Shown piece by piece: positions 55,390 to 64,000 of a DNA stretch of 64,000 nucleotides (the stretch's first letter is position 1; every line of letters begins with the position of its first letter). Source of the stretch: Caballeronia sp. dw_19 (lineage in GTDB: Bacteria; Pseudomonadota; Gammaproteobacteria; Burkholderiales; Burkholderiaceae); NCBI RefSeq assembly GCF_018449515.1, contig NZ_JAAVUQ010000001.1, positions 496,001 to 560,000 of the forward strand, given 5' to 3'. Both the position numbers and the translations under genes were made by a program. The notes beneath the pieces are model-generated. The model had not been told where the DNA came from, searched no databases, and saw nothing but the letters and a program-made list of their open reading frames with translations.

Positions 55390-55698
55390 ATGAATCGCAT
55401 CGGACTTTTGCTTCTCGCAGCGGCTTTTCTGGCCGGCTGCGCGACCTACAGCGTGCAGCCGTTCTATGACGCCGGCGCTAAGCAGGTGATCTGCTGCAAA
55501 GCCGTCGTGACGAACTCGAAGAACATCGCGACTGTCAACTTCTTCGCGACCGAATCGAATGGTGTCTACGTAATCCGCTTTGCCGAGACCGGCGTCAACG
55601 CGGCCGCGCCGATCGCGGCGGCCGCCATCGCTGCATCCGATGTTTCCGCTGCCGTAACCAGCGCGGCTATCACCGCCGCGCAATTCGCCCCGAAGTAA
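55390..55698 (+). CDS. Lipoprotein, 102 aa
   Basis: MNRIGLLLLAAAFLAGCATY lipobox LAGC. Mature part YSVQPFYDAGAKQVICCKAV, then an Ala-rich helix (AAAIAASDVSAAVTSAAITA). Second of three lipoproteins in a row. Function unknown; envelope or lysis accessory likely. Confidence 0.7.
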   Translation: MNRIGLLLLAAAFLAGCATYSVQPFYDAGAKQVICCKAVVTNSKNIATVNFFATESNGVYVIRFAETGVNAAAPIAAAAIAASDVSAAVTSAAITAAQFAPK

Positions 55699-55722
55699 TC
55701 CCTCTCTCCGACAGGAAAAATC

Positions 55723-56226
55723 ATGAAACGCTTCTTTTCACTGCTTGCAGTGGGCTTCGTCACGTTCGCCTTTTCCGCCTGCGATACTGTTCCGACCGTC
55801 AAACTCACGCCGGTGCAATTCTTCGCGATCGCATGCCCGCCCGTTCAGCAAGCTTTGGCGCTCGCACCGACATTCTCCCTGACGATTCCAGCTACTGTGT
55901 TGGCGAAAGTCTCGCTGGCTCAACCGGTCGTCGATGAATTCTGCGCTGCCGGCGCGACCGTTTCGGTGGCATCGGTATCTCAGTTCGCAAACACTGCATT
56001 CCCAGCCGCCAGCGCGGTAGTCAATGCGGCGCCGGCGACCGTGCTGGCGGATGCGAAAAAAGCTCAGATCCAAGGCGCGATCGGATTAGCGCAACTCGCC
56101 GTCGATACCGTGACCGACATCGTGCAGAACTCGCAGGCTGCGGCGGCCGCATCTGGAGCAAGCGCAGCTTCAGCGCCTGCGGTTCCTGTCGCGCCGGCGA
56201 GCGGCACCCTGGTAGCACTGCAATGA
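55723..56226 (+). CDS. Lipoprotein, 167 aa
   Basis: MKRFFSLLAVGFVTFAFSAC lipobox FSAC. Ala/Val-rich helical body with ACPPVQQALALAPTFSLTIP and a C-terminal Ala/Pro/Ser tail. RBS AGGAAAA. Its stop overlaps the patatin ATG. Function unknown. Confidence 0.7.
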   Translation: MKRFFSLLAVGFVTFAFSACDTVPTVKLTPVQFFAIACPPVQQALALAPTFSLTIPATVLAKVSLAQPVVDEFCAAGATVSVASVSQFANTAFPAASAVVNAAPATVLADAKKAQIQGAIGLAQLAVDTVTDIVQNSQAAAAASGASAASAPAVPVAPASGTLVALQ

Positions 56227-57044
56227 GCCGGCCGATCCGCGTCGCCTTGAGCGGATCGGGCACGAAGGCCCCCGCGCACGTCGGGGCTCTTGCTGCGATC
56301 GAGGATGCCGGCTTCGAGATTGTCGAGCTCGCCGGTACGTCCGGCGGCGCTCTGTGTGCGGCGCTTTATGCGTGCAGCATGAAGGCGCCCGCCCTCCACC
56401 AGTTGATTATGGAAATGGATTGGGCGCCGCTGATGGCTGTCTCGCTGTGGTCTATTCTGACGGGTAAGGGCTACTGCTCGGGAAATGCACTGCTGAAGTT
56501 CATGACCGCGCAGACTGGCGGAAAGACGTTCGCGGATCTGGAAATTGACCTGACCATTATGGCGTCGGACGTATCAAGCGAAGTGCCCTATCGGTTCGAC
56601 CGGGAGTTGACTCCTGGCATCCCTGTTGCGCTTGCCGGCCGCGCGTCCGCATCGATCCCGATTGTGTTCGCGCCGGTGTTGATCAATAACGCGGTGCTCA
56701 TGGATGGCGGTCTCGTGGTGAATCTCCCAGTGGACTTGTTGGAGGTCGACTCAATCCCCCGCCTGGGCGTGGAATTGACATCGCAATGCGAGCCGTTCGC
56801 GCCGGGGCATCACAGTCTGAATAAGATCGTGCCACACTTGATCGATCTGATGATCCAGTCGACCGAAGACGCACACATTGAACTGGGAAAGCTGAAGGGT
56901 GCGCGAGTCATCCAGGTCGACACCTCCTTCGCGAGCTCGCTTGATCGCAAGATGGGGCGCGCTACTCGCGAACGGCTATACGAAAATGGATACACAGCGA
57001 CATCCGGCGCGCTCACTAAAATGGCTGCGTCGGCATCGGTCTAA
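56223..57044 (+). CDS. Patatin-like phospholipase
   Basis: 273 aa. Nucleophile elbow AGTSGG (Ser about 40), oxyanion-type loop SGSGTKAPAHVGAL, and the catalytic Asp in LMDGGLVVNLPV (about 161). Known: patatins hydrolyse glycerophospholipids; bacterial examples include effectors and CBASS/retron-like defence enzymes. Here it follows three lipoproteins and a holin in a late-type cluster, so it could assist membrane disruption at lysis or act as a lysogen effector. No signal peptide. Confidence 0.85.
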   Translation: MSRPIRVALSGSGTKAPAHVGALAAIEDAGFEIVELAGTSGGALCAALYACSMKAPALHQLIMEMDWAPLMAVSLWSILTGKGYCSGNALLKFMTAQTGGKTFADLEIDLTIMASDVSSEVPYRFDRELTPGIPVALAGRASASIPIVFAPVLINNAVLMDGGLVVNLPVDLLEVDSIPRLGVELTSQCEPFAPGHHSLNKIVPHLIDLMIQSTEDAHIELGKLKGARVIQVDTSFASSLDRKMGRATRERLYENGYTATSGALTKMAASASV

Positions 57045-57433
57045 TCAAGTTCATATGGGTGGCGGACCGTACCGTCATCCCACAACAGCTTGCCTTCAAC
57101 CTCATCTCCGAAGACCGAAACCACATAGCAGAGCATCGCCGCGTCGAGCGCGGTGTCTTCCGGCCATACGCGACCGGCATCGAGAATCGACACTGCCTGG
57201 GCAGCGGGGCGATATGCCAAAAATATCGCTCCACGAAAGGGATCGCCGGCCTGATCCACTTTGATCTTTTCTCGTTCGATGATCGGCCGCGCCAGGTCCA
57301 CATCGGTTGTAAACTTTTGGCAATGAGTAAGGTTGGCGACGTCAGCCACGGATGCACCGGGATTTAGGCGTAGCAACTCGGCTCGCTCGACCCAGCAATC
57401 CAGCGTCGCAGCAGGAAGGTCTGTCGTGTTCAT
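57041..57433 (-). CDS. DUF2591 phage protein, 130 aa
   Basis: TDLPAATLDCWVERAELLRL, TDVDLARPIIEREKIKVDQA, then LDAAMLCYVVSVFGDEVEGK, in the order of DUF2591 (LDWAVAxAEG..., GGPIIERE, AAMRxYVxxxxGDEV). Convergent with the patatin gene (4-bp overlap at stops). Function unknown. Second family member in this phage (see 23,678). Confidence 0.8.
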   Translation of the reverse strand: MNTTDLPAATLDCWVERAELLRLNPGASVADVANLTHCQKFTTDVDLARPIIEREKIKVDQAGDPFRGAIFLAYRPAAQAVSILDAGRVWPEDTALDAAMLCYVVSVFGDEVEGKLLWDDGTVRHPYELD

Positions 57434-57490
57434 GGCTGCTCTCCCGAAAGGGCTCAGACTCCGCGCTATCATGGTCCTTGGAGGTGACCC

Positions 57491-58165
57491 ATGTGCGCAA
57501 ACTACGATCCAACCGCAGAGATCGATTTCGAGGCGTTCTCGCAATTTCCAAGACCTAATTTCGATTATCCGATCGAGACATGGAAAGATTACCTCGCGCC
57601 GATCCTCAGGAAAAGTGCCGACGAACATCTGACCGACCCCGCCACGTTTGGCATGGTTCCGCGGAAGCACATCCCGGCCGGAGTAAAGTTGTTCGACACA
57701 ATGAACGCTCGCGCCGAGTCGGTCGGTGAGAAGCGCAGCTTTTCCGCAGCGTGGAAGAAGTTACAGCTTTGCCTAATCCCTTGCCGCAGTTTCTACGAGC
57801 CATCCTACGAGACCGGGTCGGCGGTGCGCTGGCGTATCGGCCTGGAATCAGGCGCACCGCTTGCCATCGCGGGCCTATGGCGTACGTGGGCTGAACCTGA
57901 AGGCGCGGCGCTGTCGTTCACGATGCTGACCGTCAACGCGGAGCAGCATCCACTCATGCATCGCTTCCACAAGCCGGGGGCCGAGAAGCGATCAGTGGTC
58001 GTCCTGTGGCCCGAGCAATACGAGGACTGGCTTGGATGCCGCTCGACCGACGAAGCGCGATCGTTCCTAAATCTCTTTCCTGCCGACGAGATGACATCTG
58101 CACCGGCCCCGATCCCGCCGCGCCCACGCAAGCCTAAGGCTGACGGTACAGAAACGCTCTTGTAA
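57491..58165 (+). CDS. SRAP (YedK/HMCES-like) abasic-site protein
   Basis: 224 aa. Catalytic Cys2 in MCANYDPT, Asn72 in DTMNARAES, Glu103 in SFYEPS, and His153/157 in EQHPLMHRFH. All key residues are present. Known: SRAP proteins crosslink abasic sites in ssDNA. Divergent to the DUF2591 gene and convergent with the LexA-box gene. Probably protects replicating phage DNA during SOS-type stress. Confidence 0.93.
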   Translation: MCANYDPTAEIDFEAFSQFPRPNFDYPIETWKDYLAPILRKSADEHLTDPATFGMVPRKHIPAGVKLFDTMNARAESVGEKRSFSAAWKKLQLCLIPCRSFYEPSYETGSAVRWRIGLESGAPLAIAGLWRTWAEPEGAALSFTMLTVNAEQHPLMHRFHKPGAEKRSVVVLWPEQYEDWLGCRSTDEARSFLNLFPADEMTSAPAPIPPRPRKPKADGTETLL

Positions 58166-58174
58166 GCGCTCACA

Positions 58175-58504
58175 TCAGCGGGACGGCCCGCGGTCCCACG
58201 GTTGGCCGGTGTATTGGGAATCGGTCCGTAACTGGATCATGATGCCGCCTTGGGATCCAAGACGCTTCTTCTCATCCTGCAGTCGATCCAGTAGCGATTT
58301 CGCCGACCCAACTATCCTCCCACGGTTATCCGCCTGGAGCCCGTAGTGGATTTCCAGCGCCTCGGCGTGCGCCTTATCGAGCACGCGCCGGTAGCGCACC
58401 ACTTCGAGGATTAGTCGACGAAGGGTCGGATCGGGGCACATCCGCCAGAGTTCCCTCAGGTCCCCGTTGGAGACGGGTTCGAAATCATCGACTTTGAAAG
58501 GCAT
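58175..58504 (-). CDS. LexA-box-controlled small protein, 109 aa
   Basis: MPFKVDDFEPVSNGDLRELW, helical (LRRLILEVVRYRRVLDKAHA) with a basic C-terminus. Start at 58504 follows the putative LexA box by 18 bp, which fits a direct SOS promoter. Last gene of the prophage before attR. Function unknown; SOS-regulated phage genes often are antirepressors or cell-division inhibitors, and the helical small size is compatible with either. Confidence 0.7.
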   Translation of the reverse strand: MPFKVDDFEPVSNGDLRELWRMCPDPTLRRLILEVVRYRRVLDKAHAEALEIHYGLQADNRGRIVGSAKSLLDRLQDEKKRLGSQGGIMIQLRTDSQYTGQPWDRGPSR

Positions 58505-58522
58505 GATGGCGCATCGCGAAAG

Positions 58523-58538
58523 CTGTATGGATATACAG
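58523..58538 (-). promoter_or_regulatory. LexA box
   Basis: CTGTATGGATATACAG: CTGT-N8-ACAG with an almost symmetric spacer. Immediately upstream of the 109-aa gene start. It matches the enterobacterial/beta-proteobacterial SOS consensus; a chance 8-bp exact match plus spacing in this position is unlikely. Confidence 0.75.
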
Positions 58539-58630
58539 TATCGCAAACTGCGTTCCGCCTGCACGCGAAAAAATGAAAAGCCTACATTTCGACAGCCTAC
58601 CCGCGCAGAAGGTATTCGACTGAGCATAGT

Positions 58631-58660
58631 GACGGGGTTCGAATCCCCGTCTCTCCGCCA
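58631..58660 (+). other. attR: 3' end of a tRNA-Ser gene
   Basis: Starts in the T-arm (CGGGG TTCGAAT CCCCG), then acceptor TCTCTCC, G and CCA: the last 30 nt of a Ser tRNA without its 5' part. The other half must be at attL, outside the window, with the integrase. No further phage gene follows. Confidence 0.88.
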
Positions 58661-58690
58661 GAATACGTATCACATTGTCAAGCATCCCCA

Positions 58691-58727
58691 AAACCCGCAT
58701 CGCGCCTTGTGCCGACGCGGGTTTTTT
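58691..58727 (+). terminator. Host tRNA-Ser terminator
   Basis: AACCCGC and GCGGGTT stem over an 18-nt loop, then a run of T. It is oriented with the tRNA-Ser fragment, so it is the original host terminator. Confidence 0.8.
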
Positions 58728-58763
58728 GTTGTCCGGTACGGCCAAAACTGCAAAACCATCGCC

Positions 58764-60782
58764 TCACGGATGCCGAATATAATCCACCAACGCCCTCGTA
58801 TACGCGTCCGGTTTCCGATCGAAAAGACTTACCACCACCGCCACGACAAACCCCGCCGGCACCCCAAACACGCCCGAACTGATCGACTCGATCCCAAACC
58901 ACCGCGCGCCCGACCACCCCGTCATCTGCGTGAAATACGGGTACGTCGACACGATGTAATAGACGCACACGCTCAACCCCGCCAGCATCCCCGCGACCGC
59001 CCCGAGCTTCGTCGTCCGCTTCCAGAACACGCCCAGCACCAACACCGGAAACAAACTCGACGCCGCCAACGAAAACGCCGCCCCCACCAAGAACAAGATA
59101 TTCCCGGTATTCAGCGAAGCCACATAAGAAGCAAACAACGCCACCCCCAGCAACAATATCTTCGATATCGTCACCCTTCGCTGACTGCTCGCCGTCTTGT
59201 CGACCATGCAGTAATAGACGTCGTGCGAAAGCGCATTCGCAATCGTCAATAGCAAGCCATCGGCGGTAGAAAGCGCCGCGGCCAACGCCCCCGCCGCAAT
59301 CAATCCCGACATCACATACGGCAGCCCCGCAATCTCCGGCGCGGCGAGCACCACCATATCCGGCTGCATCTGAATTCCGGACCAGCGCACGATGCCATCA
59401 CCGTTCACATCGCCGATACGAATCAGATACGGCTCGACCTTGCGCCATTGCATGACCCAGGTAGGAAGATCAGCGAACTTGTGCCCGACGATTCCCGTCA
59501 GCATCTCGTACTTGATCAGCACCGCGAGCACCGGCACGGTCACATAAAACAGCGCGACAAAAAACAGCGTCCAGCCGACCGAGCGCCGCGCGGAAGCCAC
59601 AGATGTAGTCGTGTTATAGCGCGTCAAAATATGCGGCAAGCTCGCCGTTCCCAGCGACAAACACAGCAGCAACGACAAGAAATTCCGCCTGTGCAGCCGC
59701 GCGTTTTCATCGTCGGATGGGGGGAACGCTTCAGCCATTGGCACCGGCGGCGCAGCGCGTTCGAGCATCGCATCGCGGGCGCGGGTCCATTGAACGTGCG
59801 CCTCCGCGGGTGTCTTCGGGAACGACGCCAGTTCACGTTCCCGCTCGTTAATATCGCGCAACGGCCCGTTATGCCGACGCAGACCCGCGATCTCCTCCAT
59901 CAGCCGAGCCTGGCCGGTATGAAACGACGTGGGCAATTCATCGATCTGCGTCTGGATCTGCTGCGCCTGACGCTGGTAATCGTCGCGAACCCTGGCTTCT
60001 TCGGGCGAGCGTTCCACCTCCCGTTCAAGCACTTCCACACGCTCCAGCAACCGTCCATACGAAAGCTGCGGCAACCAGCCGAGCCCTTCGCGATGGGCGA
60101 TCATCGAGACGGGAATCAGCATGGCGCTGATCAGGATGATGTACTGCGCGACCTGCGTCCACGTGACCGCGCGCATGCCGCCAAGAAACGAGCACACGAG
60201 AATACCCGCAAGCCCGCAGAAGATCCCGATAGCAAAGTCGATACCGATAAACCGCGATGCAATCAGCCCGATGCCCTGGATCTGCGCGACGAGATAAACG
60301 AACGAGCACAGGATGGCCGCGAACGCCGCAATCCCGCGCACGAGGTTGCTTGAAAAGCGCGTGCCGAGGAAGTCGGGAATGGTGTATCGAGCAAGCTTGC
60401 GGACGTAGGGCGCGAGCAGGAACGCAACGAGACAATACCCGCCGGTCCAGCCCATCATGTACGCAAGACCGTCGTAACCGGTTGCATAGATGGACCCGGC
60501 CAGCCCGATAAACGACGCCGCCGATAACCAGTCCGCCGCCGTGGCCATGCCGTTGAACGCGGACGGCACGCGCCGCCCGGCTACGTAATACTCGACCAGA
60601 TCCGACGTCCGCGACAACAAGCCGATGACGGCATAGACGGCTATCGGCACGAACAAAAACACATAGCCGATCCACATGCCCGGCCCGGTCACGCGCTCGA
60701 TCCGCGCCATCACGTAGATGAACAGGAAGAAGCCGAGCGTGTAAAGCGCGTAGGCGCGGATGAGTCGATGGGTAAGCTTCAT
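58764..60782 (-). CDS. Sodium:solute symporter, ActP-like (VC_2705 type)
   Basis: 672 aa, about 14 TM helices of the SSS family: LAGSIYATGYDGLAYMMGWT and TIPDFLGTRFSSNLVRGIAA. A cytoplasmic coiled-coil insert of about 110 residues (VEVLEREVERSPEEARVRDD, then AQQIQTQIDELPTSFHTGQA) sits between TM segments, known for the VC_2705 subfamily paired with DUF4212. Probable acetate/monocarboxylate uptake with adjacent acs. Host gene. Start 60782 by similarity to MKLTHRLIRAYALYTLGFFL. Confidence 0.88.
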   Translation of the reverse strand: MKLTHRLIRAYALYTLGFFLFIYVMARIERVTGPGMWIGYVFLFVPIAVYAVIGLLSRTSDLVEYYVAGRRVPSAFNGMATAADWLSAASFIGLAGSIYATGYDGLAYMMGWTGGYCLVAFLLAPYVRKLARYTIPDFLGTRFSSNLVRGIAAFAAILCSFVYLVAQIQGIGLIASRFIGIDFAIGIFCGLAGILVCSFLGGMRAVTWTQVAQYIILISAMLIPVSMIAHREGLGWLPQLSYGRLLERVEVLEREVERSPEEARVRDDYQRQAQQIQTQIDELPTSFHTGQARLMEEIAGLRRHNGPLRDINERERELASFPKTPAEAHVQWTRARDAMLERAAPPVPMAEAFPPSDDENARLHRRNFLSLLLCLSLGTASLPHILTRYNTTTSVASARRSVGWTLFFVALFYVTVPVLAVLIKYEMLTGIVGHKFADLPTWVMQWRKVEPYLIRIGDVNGDGIVRWSGIQMQPDMVVLAAPEIAGLPYVMSGLIAAGALAAALSTADGLLLTIANALSHDVYYCMVDKTASSQRRVTISKILLLGVALFASYVASLNTGNILFLVGAAFSLAASSLFPVLVLGVFWKRTTKLGAVAGMLAGLSVCVYYIVSTYPYFTQMTGWSGARWFGIESISSGVFGVPAGFVVAVVVSLFDRKPDAYTRALVDYIRHP

Positions 60783-60789
60783 CGGCGCT

Positions 60790-61119
60790 TCATGGCTCGG
60801 ACTTAGCGACGGCAAGGGTCCGTTGCAAACGGGCATCGGCGAATTGCATCAGCACGATATACACCACGATCAACGCGACATACACCAGGATCGCGCCCTG
60901 GGCGCCAAAGTAGAACGGCAGCGGAAAACCCGCGAAACGCACGTGAGCGAGCCGCGTCGCCATGAGCGGAATGCCAAACGAGACCACGAATCCGATCAGC
61001 ATCAGCACCGATATCACCGCAAGATTCGTTCGCCAGTAGAACCGATGCGCTTGCGCCATCGCCTCCGTGACGGGCGGTGGTTCGGCGGGACTCGAAGCAG
61101 GCGGTGGAATCGAGGACAT
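60790..61119 (-). CDS. DUF4212 symporter subunit
   Basis: 109 aa, two TM helices (LAVISVLMLIGFVVSFGIPL, AILVYVALIVVYIVLMQFAD), with HRFYWRTNLAVI and FYFGAQGAI typical of DUF4212. Known: small partner of the SSS symporter, with stops 7 bp before its start. Host gene in the acs operon order. Confidence 0.88.
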   Translation of the reverse strand: MSSIPPPASSPAEPPPVTEAMAQAHRFYWRTNLAVISVLMLIGFVVSFGIPLMATRLAHVRFAGFPLPFYFGAQGAILVYVALIVVYIVLMQFADARLQRTLAVAKSEP

Positions 61120-61188
61120 GTGCTTATCTACCAAATGCGTCAGGAAGCAGCAATCGGGATCGACATCGTATGCCGGCCCAGGATACAA

Positions 61189-61217
61189 AAACGGCTCCCT
61201 GAAACAGGGAGCCGTTC
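61189..61217 (-). terminator. acs terminator
   Basis: AACGGCTCCCT and AGGGAGCCGTT over GAAAC, with T-run on the minus strand. Ends acs transcription before the DUF4212 gene. Confidence 0.85.
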
Positions 61218-61245
61218 TTTCAAGCCAGATGATACTAAAGCAAAT

Positions 61246-63228
61246 TCAACGCGCTTCGCCAAGTTGATCGAGGATCGCGGGATTCTCGAGCGTCGAGATG
61301 TCCTGCGTGATCTCCTCGCCCTTCGCCAGCGAACGCAACAACCGCCTCATGATCTTGCCTGAACGGGTCTTGGGAAGATTCTCGCCGAAACGAATGTCCT
61401 TCGGTTTCGCGATCGGACCGATCTCTTTTGCGACCCACGCCCGCAGTTCATTGGCGATCTGCTTGGCTTCATCGCCCTCAGGCCGCGAACGCTTCAGCAC
61501 GACGAACGCGCACACCGCTTCGCCGGTCGTATCGTCGGGACGGCCGACCACGGCCGCTTCCGCCACGATCGGATTCGACACCAGCGCCGACTCGATCTCC
61601 ATGGTCCCCAACCGATGCCCCGACACGTTCAGCACGTCATCGATCCGGCCCATGATCGTGAAGTAACCCGTGTCCTTGTCGCGCACGGCGCCATCGCCCG
61701 CGAGGTACAGCTTGCCGCCGAGTTCCTCAGGGAAGTAGCTCTTCTTGTAGCGGTCCGGATCACCCCACACGTTGCGCAACGCCGACGGCCACGGCCGCTT
61801 GATGACGAGGATCCCGCCCTGCCCGTTCGGCACGTCCTGGCCGGTTTCATCGACGACAGCAGCCATGATGCCGGGCAACGGCAGCGTGCAGGAACCCGGC
61901 ACAAGCGGCGTCGCGCCCGGCAGCGGCGTGATCATGTGGCCGCCAGTTTCTGTCTGCCACCATGTATCGACGATAGGACACACGCCGCCGCCCGCGTTCT
62001 CGTGATACCACATCCACGCTTCCGGATTGATCGGCTCGCCGACCGTACCGAGAATGCGCAGCGACGACAGATCGAAGCTCTTCGGATGCACTTTTGCATC
62101 GGCTTCGGCCATCTTGATGAGTGAACGGATAGCGGTCGGCGCGGTATAGAAAATCGTGACCTTGTGCTTCGCGATCATGTCCCAGAAGCGCCCGGCATGC
62201 GGGTACGTGGGCACGCCCTCGAACACGACCTGGGTCGCGCCAATAGCAGTCGGACCATACGCGATGTAGCTATGCCCCGTGATCCAGCCGATGTCGGCGG
62301 TACACCAGAACACGTCGTCGGGCCTGGCGTCGAAGGTCCACTTCATGGTCTGCGCGGCCCACAGCAAAAAGCCGCCGGTGCTGTGCTGAACGCCCTTCGG
62401 CTTGCCCGTGGAACCGGACGTGTACAAGATGAACAGCGGATGTTCGGCGCTGACCCATTCCGGCTCGCACTGATCGGATTCATGCTCGACCAGCTCGTGC
62501 ATCCAGAGATCACGGCCTTCATGCCATTGCGTCTTGCCACCCGTGCGCTTGTACACAATCACGCTCTTGACCGCCTCGCATCCGCCGGCTGCGATAGCTT
62601 CATCGGCGATGCTCTTCAGCGGCAGGGCCTTGCCGCCGCGCATTTGTTCATCCGACGTAATGAGTGCGACCGCGCCCACGTCCACCAGCCGTTCGTTGAG
62701 CGACTTCGATGAGAACCCGCCGAACACGACCGAGTGCGTCGCGCCGATCCGCGCGCAGGCTTGCATGGCGACCACGCCTTCGATAGACATCGGCATGTAG
62801 ATCACCACCCGATCGCCCTTCTTCACGCCGCGCTTCTTCAGCGCATTGGCAAAGCGGCAGACGCGCTGCAAAAGATCCTGATACGTGACGTTCACGACGG
62901 TGCCGTCGTCGGCTTCGAAGATGATCGCGTTCTTCGCGCCGTTGCCGGCTTCCACATGACGGTCGATGCAGTTATACGACGCGTTGATTTCGCCGTCTTC
63001 GAACCACTTGTAGAACGGCGGATTCGATTCGTCGAGGACAGTTGTGAACGGCTTGTGCCAGCTAAGCGTTTCGCGCGCGAGCCGCGCCCAGAAACCTTCG
63101 TAATCGCGTTCGGCTTCAGACGTCAAAGCCTTGTACGCGTCCATGCCGGAAATCGTTGCGCCGGCCGTTGCTTTGGCCGAGGGCGGGAAAATACGGCGTT
63201 CCTGGAGTACGGATTCAATCGCAGACAT
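61246..63228 (-). CDS. acs: Acetyl-CoA synthetase
   Basis: 660 aa, the standard length. AMP-binding motif [25 protein letters not shown], and the acetylatable Lys in [11 protein letters not shown]. Start at [20 protein letters not shown]; an upstream in-frame start has no RBS. Forms a host acetate-use group with the symporter pair. Regulated probably by its own upstream region (63,229-63,637). Confidence 0.97.
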   Translation of the reverse strand: MSAIESVLQERRIFPPSAKATAGATISGMDAYKALTSEAERDYEGFWARLARETLSWHKPFTTVLDESNPPFYKWFEDGEINASYNCIDRHVEAGNGAKNAIIFEADDGTVVNVTYQDLLQRVCRFANALKKRGVKKGDRVVIYMPMSIEGVVAMQACARIGATHSVVFGGFSSKSLNERLVDVGAVALITSDEQMRGGKALPLKSIADEAIAAGGCEAVKSVIVYKRTGGKTQWHEGRDLWMHELVEHESDQCEPEWVSAEHPLFILYTSGSTGKPKGVQHSTGGFLLWAAQTMKWTFDARPDDVFWCTADIGWITGHSYIAYGPTAIGATQVVFEGVPTYPHAGRFWDMIAKHKVTIFYTAPTAIRSLIKMAEADAKVHPKSFDLSSLRILGTVGEPINPEAWMWYHENAGGGVCPIVDTWWQTETGGHMITPLPGATPLVPGSCTLPLPGIMAAVVDETGQDVPNGQGGILVIKRPWPSALRNVWGDPDRYKKSYFPEELGGKLYLAGDGAVRDKDTGYFTIMGRIDDVLNVSGHRLGTMEIESALVSNPIVAEAAVVGRPDDTTGEAVCAFVVLKRSRPEGDEAKQIANELRAWVAKEIGPIAKPKDIRFGENLPKTRSGKIMRRLLRSLAKGEEITQDISTLENPAILDQLGEAR

Positions 63229-63637
63229 CGACAACCCCTTCTTTGATGGTGAATCTGATAACCGCGACACCGGAGCCCAAGCTCCGAAGCCGCCATGTCT
63301 TTAGGCGTGGACGGCAGGCGCATTCATATTTGTCATGCGACCTGCCGCGTCTCCTGCCTCTGTGCGTTGCCTGTTCGATGCAGCGCAGCATGGGCGCGCC
63401 AGGCTTTATGTGACGATGGGACGAAGATAAGCCGCGCGCCTTACCCGCTACTTACGCGATCGCCCCGAAAGCCACGGGGTATACACGTACGCACCCGCAC
63501 TTATACTATGCGACCGTTTCAACGCATCAATACAATGATGCGCTTTGCGCTCACGTGCTGCTTACTTCCGTCCCGCGTTGCGCGCGGTCCATGACGCGCC
63601 ACGCCATGTTAACTGAACTCGCCGTCCGGATTCCAGC
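63229..63637. promoter_or_regulatory. Intergenic region between acs and an EamA transporter
   Basis: 409 bp without a convincing gene; it must hold the acs promoter and the promoter of the divergent transporter gene. No clear sigma70 pair stands out by eye, so I leave it unassigned. Confidence 0.4.
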
Positions 63638-64000
63638 TTGAATCGTTACGCGCTCTATCTCATCGCAGCCATGCTGCTGGCGGGCAGCAATGTCGGCGTC
63701 GGCAAGTCGGTGGTCGCTTTCATTCCGGTCCCGCTGTTCGCGCTGCTGCGCTTTGTCATTGCGATGGCGGTGCTCTGGCCGTTGTTGCGTCCCGCGAAGA
63801 TCCGGCTGGTCAAGCGCGACGAGTGGGCCAACCTGATCCAGCAGGCGTTCTTCGGCACCTTCATGTTCACGCTGCTGATGCTCAACGGCGTGCAGCGCAC
63901 GAGCGTCGTCGCGGCCGGCGTGATCACCAGTACGATTCCAGCAGTGGTCGCCTTGTTCTCGTGGTTCTTCCTGAAAGAACGCCCGAACGGGCGTGCGTTG
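63638..64000 (+). CDS. EamA/DMT-family transporter, partial
   Basis: Begins LNRYALYLIAAMLLAGSNVG (TTG at 63638, or ATG at 63671); at least four TM segments (FALLRFVIAMAVLWPLLRPA, LIQQAFFGTFMFTLLMLNG) in the 121 codons present; continues off the window. Matches the N-terminal EamA repeat: drug/metabolite exporters. Host gene. Confidence 0.8.
   Translation, partial: MNRYALYLIAAMLLAGSNVGVGKSVVAFIPVPLFALLRFVIAMAVLWPLLRPAKIRLVKRDEWANLIQQAFFGTFMFTLLMLNGVQRTSVVAAGVITSTIPAVVALFSWFFLKERPNGRAL

Noticed and set aside
58467-59252. A plus-strand open frame running across attR into the symporter gene.
   Set aside because: It crosses the tRNA fragment and shadows the minus-strand symporter gene; Arg/His/Pro-rich.

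Overview
The window is most of a temperate myophage prophage (positions 1 to about 58,660) followed by about 5.3 kb of host chromosome. High GC, a complete acs-type acetyl-CoA synthetase, an ActP-like symporter paired with a DUF4212 protein, and the overall phage gene style point to a Burkholderiaceae host (Paraburkholderia, Caballeronia or Burkholderia); the species cannot be fixed from sequence alone. The right prophage border is visible as the 3' end of a tRNA-Ser gene (attR, 58,631-58,660). The left border and the integrase are not in the window.

Layout. Positions 1-12,540 are a long leftward early operon. It starts at a promoter near 12.5 kb overlapped by two operators of the same type found at the cI/cro switch. 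It encodes small phage proteins, a large ParB-family protein, two secreted proteins and, at 1.3-4.9 kb, a complete diversity-generating retroelement (DGR). The DGR has three variable target genes, Avd, a 106-bp template repeat and a reverse transcriptase. Positions 12.5-14.6 kb form the regulatory region: two ribbon-helix-helix proteins facing a shared operator array, a CI-like repressor and a Cro-like protein. Positions 14.6-26.4 kb are rightward early genes: an O-like replication protein with an iteron origin inside its gene, nucleases, many small proteins, a candidate late regulator and a HigBA/RelBE-like toxin-antitoxin pair. A terminator and a CAT-anticodon tRNA precede the late region.

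Late genes combine a lambda-type head module (Nu1/gpA terminase, gpW, portal, S49 protease, gpD-like and gpE-like capsid proteins; 28-37 kb) with a Mu-type contractile tail and baseplate (37-48.7 kb). A GIY-YIG homing-type endonuclease gene sits between gpW and portal. A -1 frameshift site lies in the tail chaperone gene, and a secreted minus-strand moron lies inside the baseplate operon. Tail-fibre genes, lysis genes, three lipoproteins, a patatin phospholipase, an SRAP protein and a LexA-box-controlled gene fill 48.7-58.5 kb.

The most striking system is the DGR. Comparing the template with the three variable repeats gives 42 substitutions, 41 of them at template adenines, which is the signature of adenine-specific mutagenic retrohoming. 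The targets are not tail-fibre genes. They are three small C-terminally variable proteins placed in the CI-controlled early operon.
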